Positions 63,104-64,000 of a DNA stretch of 64,000 bases are shown here, piece after piece. Under the pieces are notes generated by a model, which saw nothing but the letters and a program-made list of their open reading frames with translations, made no database searches and was not told where the DNA came from. This DNA is from Aestuariivivens insulae (GTDB taxonomy: Bacteria; Bacteroidota; Bacteroidia; Flavobacteriales; Flavobacteriaceae): positions 248,001 through 312,000 of the forward strand of contig NZ_JAKMCS010000004.1 in NCBI RefSeq assembly GCF_022662195.1. The letters are read 5' to 3'. Each line of letters opens with the position of its first letter. Positions within the stretch are counted from its first letter, which is position 1. The translations under genes and the position numbers were made by a program.

Positions 63104-64000
63104 TTGAGACGTTTAGCTGTCATCTTACTTTTACTGCCAAGCTTGCTTTTGGCACAGCATACTATAAGTGGTATATTTTCGCCTGCTGAAGATTATAATG
63201 TGGTGCTTCTGTATAAATCAACACCTACGGTTTCAGAGTATATTTCCAGTGCAGAGATAGAAGAAGATGGAGGTTTTCAGTTTGAATTAGATTCTACGGT
63301 CACTAAGGGTATGTATAAAATTGTTTATGCCATTCCGCAGGAAGATTACAATTTTGATGTGATTTATAATGCTAAGGAAGATATAGAACTAACCTTTAAT
63401 TCTGAAACAGGAGTTACATTTGAAAAATCTTTCGAGAATAAATTATTGGCATCTTACACCAATAGTATGGCTATGGTTACACAAAGCTTAGGGAATTATT
63501 ATAACCAACAGCTTAAGGATACTACAGCGTTGAAAGCCATTTTTAAAACCCAGAAGGAAACCCAGGAAAACTTTGAGAAGGCAGCTAAGGACCATATTGT
63601 GTTCGAATTTATTAAAGCGAATAGACCATACATCCCAGAAGGGGATATCGATTTTAAGACTTATGTTAAACTATTGAAAAGCCATTATTTTGATTATGTC
63701 GATTTTAATAATGAAATACTTCAAAGCTCTAGTTTTTTAGAAGAGAAAATGTTGAATTACGTTTTTGGTTTGACTTCCAATGAGAAAGATGAAACGGCTA
63801 ACTATAAAGATAATATAGATGTATTTTGTGAAGTTTTGGAGCCTACAGCTCTTGAAATCAAACGCATTTTGTTAGTCGATTTATGGCAACAAATGGTTGA
63901 TTTAAATAAAGAACAAGTGGCCAACTATATAGCCGAAACGTATTTAATGGACATTGCTGTAACGCTAAACGACCAAAGTCTACTACATGGGTTAATCCTG
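63104..64000 (+). CDS. Secreted protein, N-terminal part (possibly TlpA-like), cut by window end
   Basis: An open frame from TTG 63104 runs off the window, giving 299 residues. The start LRRLAVILLLLPSLLLAQ is a signal peptide. The next 110 residues (HTISGIFSPAEDYNVVLLYK, VTKGMYKIVYAIPQEDYNFDV) look like the DUF4369-type beta domain that often precedes a thioredoxin-like domain in flavobacterial disulfide reductases. The helical middle has no catalytic motif yet, so a C-terminal TlpA domain beyond the window is only a guess. TTG is the first possible start after an in-frame TAA. Confidence 0.7.
   Translation, partial: MRRLAVILLLLPSLLLAQHTISGIFSPAEDYNVVLLYKSTPTVSEYISSAEIEEDGGFQFELDSTVTKGMYKIVYAIPQEDYNFDVIYNAKEDIELTFNSETGVTFEKSFENKLLASYTNSMAMVTQSLGNYYNQQLKDTTALKAIFKTQKETQENFEKAAKDHIVFEFIKANRPYIPEGDIDFKTYVKLLKSHYFDYVDFNNEILQSSSFLEEKMLNYVFGLTSNEKDETANYKDNIDVFCEVLEPTALEIKRILLVDLWQQMVDLNKEQVANYIAETYLMDIAVTLNDQSLLHGLIL

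Noticed and set aside
1-64000. CRISPR arrays, tRNA or rRNA genes, prophage or integron structures
   Set aside because: No regularly spaced direct repeats, no cloverleaf-type sequence and no phage structural genes were seen on reading. A tRNAscan or CRISPR search was not possible here.

Overview
The window is chromosomal DNA from a member of the Bacteroidota, most likely a marine or aquatic Flavobacteriaceae. The evidence is the AT-rich composition, the gliding-motility lipoprotein gene gldH between ricT and a class A penicillin-binding protein, the fused hemC-hemD gene, Bacteroidota-type -7 boxes (TAnnTTTG) in front of several genes, and many lipoprotein and AraC-family genes. I saw no tRNA, rRNA or CRISPR array.

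Layout. 1-6.4 kb: ricT-gldH-PBP1A on the plus strand, then acetoacetyl-CoA synthetase on the minus strand. 7-17.6 kb: a minus-strand run of housekeeping and accessory enzymes (double-ATPase ABC protein, 3'-5' exonuclease, S41 peptidase, two serine beta-lactamase-fold proteins, O6-alkylguanine methyltransferase, CNNM/CBS membrane protein, radical SAM protein), broken up by several families of palindromic repeats. 17.9-22.2 kb: sulfatase, DinB-like protein, enoyl-CoA hydratase and an NtrY-like histidine kinase. 22.4-35.2 kb: an almost complete protoporphyrin/heme pathway. hemJ and hemH, with an AraC regulator beside them, lie on the minus strand. hemA, hemCD, hemE, hemF and hemB lie on the plus strand in one long probable operon. 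Only hemL is missing from the set. 35-46.5 kb: lipid genes (acyl-ACP desaturase, PlsC), bacilliredoxin, a TerB/J-domain protein, LD-carboxypeptidase, metG and an OmpA-type lipoprotein. 46.6-48.8 kb: an AraC regulator followed by two transcription units that share a 21-bp upstream motif at identical spacing. 48.9-56.4 kb: Tex, then a TetR regulator and an MMPL/RND transporter - LolA-like protein - beta-barrel operon with repeated GACCGGTC operators. 56.4-64 kb: TPR and TerB-like proteins, ferritin, a tiny Cys-rich protein, mfd, and the start of a secreted protein cut by the window end.

The most unusual part is inside the heme operon. A REP-associated tyrosine transposase (RAYT), bracketed by REP palindromes, reads without a stop codon into coproporphyrinogen oxidase (hemF), so the operon carries a RAYT-HemF fusion frame. 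Directly downstream, an AT-rich ImmA/IrrE-type peptidase / DUF4411 PIN-like pair (a probable toxin-antitoxin module) sits between hemF and hemB with almost no spacing. Two other housekeeping genes, ogt and metG, also carry in-frame insertions made of palindromic repeat DNA. Repeat-derived coding sequence is therefore a recurring theme of this window.

The other systems worth attention are a candidate AraC regulon (54-aa peptide, AhpD-like protein, cupredoxin-like protein) with well-defined DNA sites, and the TetR-controlled MMPL/LolA/barrel system, which looks like an envelope export route for a lipid or other hydrophobic substrate. Functions were assigned by reading the translated sequences and recognising families. 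No database search was run.
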